Part shown: positions 63,039-64,000 of the stretch, piece after piece
Layout of the letters: the number at the start of each line of letters is the position of its first letter
Position numbering within the stretch: the first letter of the stretch is position 1
NCBI RefSeq assembly: GCF_004025325.1
Contig: NZ_RSFE01000001.1
Location: 186,001-250,000 of the forward strand
From: Pseudidiomarina gelatinasegens
GTDB lineage: Bacteria > Pseudomonadota > Gammaproteobacteria > Enterobacterales > Alteromonadaceae
Reading direction: 5' to 3'
Length of the DNA: 64,000 nt
The notes under the pieces: model-generated
Seen by the model: the letters and a program-made list of their open reading frames with translations, nothing else
Database searches by the model: none
Told to the model about the DNA's origin: nothing
Program-made: the position numbers and the translations under genes

Positions 63039-63776
63039 TTACAAATTCGATAACCGTTTGCGAGCCAAACCGGCTTCAGTCGAATCCGCATATTCGGTGA
63101 TGACCTGATTGTATAACTCACGCGCCTGTTCAGTTTGATTCTGCTGCTGAGCGATAATGCCGAGCTTCAGAATACAATCGCCGCGCTTGTTGCTATCAGG
63201 AAAATCGGTCACGACGGTCGAGAAGTGAACCTTCGCTTGGTCATATTTGCTTTCAGCAAATAGCAATTGCCCTAACCAATAATGTGCATTTGGCACATAG
63301 GTTGAGTCTGGATAGTTTTTGATAAATGACTCAAAGGCAGGTACAGCGGCATCATAGCGTTTGTCGCGCAGAACCAACTGAATCGCTTGCTCGTAGGCAT
63401 CATTTTCAGAAACATCGGATGAATAGGCGCTGGTTGCCGAAACCGGCGTCGGGTCAACCTTTGGCGATTGCGACTGCGATTGTGGCTGCGCAGCTAAGCG
63501 GCGGTCAATTTCTTGGTAGATTTCGCGCTGACGCTGAAGAATTTGCTCGATTTGATACGCGTGCTCTTCGGTTTTACCACGAAGATCAGCAACCTCATCT
63601 TGCATTTGCGACATTTGATCAAGAAGCGCCATCTGTGCCGAATTACGGGCATCCATGACACGTTCAAGTTGATTTAAACGTTCTTCGAGAGAACCACTGC
63701 CTAACTTAGAAACCGGTGCCTGCGCATGCAGGACACCGGGAATCAGAAAGGCCAATACTAATATTACTTTTTGCAT
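63039..63776 (-). CDS. cpoB: Cell division coordinator CpoB (YbgF)
   Basis: A 245-residue periplasmic protein that links Tol-Pal constriction with peptidoglycan synthesis. Signal peptide ends near LHAQAPV. A coiled coil (about 28-90) precedes a Gln/Ser-rich linker, and a TPR region follows with FIKNYPDSTYVPNAHYWLGQL and similar repeats. It starts 16 bases after pal, the standard tol-pal operon order. Confidence 0.95.
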   Translation of the reverse strand: MQKVILVLAFLIPGVLHAQAPVSKLGSGSLEERLNQLERVMDARNSAQMALLDQMSQMQDEVADLRGKTEEHAYQIEQILQRQREIYQEIDRRLAAQPQSQSQSPKVDPTPVSATSAYSSDVSENDAYEQAIQLVLRDKRYDAAVPAFESFIKNYPDSTYVPNAHYWLGQLLFAESKYDQAKVHFSTVVTDFPDSNKRGDCILKLGIIAQQQNQTEQARELYNQVITEYADSTEAGLARKRLSNL

Positions 63777-63792
63777 TGGCTCAACCAGTTAC

Positions 63793-64000
63793 TTAGTAAA
63801 CGAGTACACCGCGGCGGTTTTTCGCGTAGGCGTCATTGTTTGAAGCGTTAATTAACGGCTTTTCTTCACCGTAAGAAACGGTTGTAACCTGGCTTGAACT
63901 TACGCCCAAGTTTTGCAAGTACTGAGCAACAGCTTTCGCACGACGCTCACCTAATGCAATGTTGTATTCTGGCGTGCCACGCTCGTCACAGTGACCTTCA
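63793..64000 (-). CDS. pal: Peptidoglycan-associated lipoprotein Pal, 3' part
   Basis: The last 69 residues of Pal; the 5' end lies beyond the window. The OmpA-like domain reads [20 protein letters not shown], with the conserved Asp and Arg that bind diaminopimelate in peptidoglycan, and ends [14 protein letters not shown]. Pal anchors the outer membrane to peptidoglycan with Tol proteins. cpoB follows 16 bases after. Confidence 0.95.
   Translation of the reverse strand, partial: EGHCDERGTPEYNIALGERRAKAVAQYLQNLGVSSSQVTTVSYGEEKPLINASNNDAYAKNRRGVLVY

Overview
The window is chromosomal DNA from a marine gammaproteobacterium. Gene content and order point to Alteromonadales, most likely near Idiomarinaceae; that placement is inference from remembered gene sets, not a phylogeny. 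Pointers are a complete Na+-NQR operon, FabV enoyl reductase, many secreted or zinc-dependent peptidases, a VolA-type lipase lipoprotein, and enterobacteria-like synteny: fabB/mnmC/yfcL, cysS next to ppiB-lpxH, and nadA - tRNA-Lys - cpoB - pal. I see no prophage, insertion sequence, integron or CRISPR array, and no gene-free stretch longer than about 300 bases.

Layout. 1-4.7 kb: fabB, mnmC, yfcL, fldB and a HIT protein. 4.7-16.4 kb: a protein-degradation and zinc block (DUF5117-type metalloprotease, M28 lipoprotein peptidase, a Zur-box-controlled ZnuD-like receptor, DPP4-like S9 peptidase, hotdog thioesterase, MBL-fold hydrolase, M17 aminopeptidase). 16.4-24 kb: cysS, ppiB, lpxH, miaE, a Yip1 membrane protein, an acyltransferase and a dicarboxylate/amino-acid symporter. 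23.7-29.6 kb: an unknown exported protein, smrB, sohB, a VolA-like lipase and yciK. 29.7-33.4 kb: a CsoR-CopA copper unit, then a beta-propeller protein. 33.3-42.6 kb: a nine-gene minus-strand unit, nqrABCDEF-apbE-nqrM, followed by a cysteine desulfurase / persulfide-dioxygenase-like / rhodanese fusion. 42.9-47 kb: fabV, bolA, a small lipoprotein and a cation/proton antiporter. 47-51 kb: a Fur-box-preceded ferric iron ABC transporter (fbpABC). 50.9-57.7 kb: zntB, a Ca2+/cation antiporter, DUF3429, bfd with two bacterioferritin subunits, mscS and prpE. 57.9-64 kb: tRNA-Ser, gamma-glutamyltranspeptidase, a ZIP transporter, an SDR protein, nadA, two tRNA-Lys, cpoB and the 3' part of pal.

How the genes fit together. 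Iron handling (fbpABC, bfd-bfr-bfr), zinc handling (znuD, zntB, ZIP) and copper efflux (csoR-copA) each carry recognisable control signals or motifs. Secreted and periplasmic peptidases plus gamma-glutamyltranspeptidase suggest growth on peptides and amino acids. Na+-NQR, cation antiporters and the symporter suggest sodium-based energetics.

Most notable signals: (1) the three-domain sulfur-transfer fusion at the end of the nqr operon; (2) a dispersed family of roughly 75-140 bp intergenic palindromes built from a CGAATAACG-type motif, at five sites plus a fragment that supplies the cysS stop codon; (3) a second, AT-rich palindrome family touching the likely nqr promoter; (4) a copper operator inside a promoter spacer; (5) a Zur box on a histidine-rich receptor gene; (6) two adjacent bacterioferritin subunits with complementary loss of heme and ferroxidase ligands.
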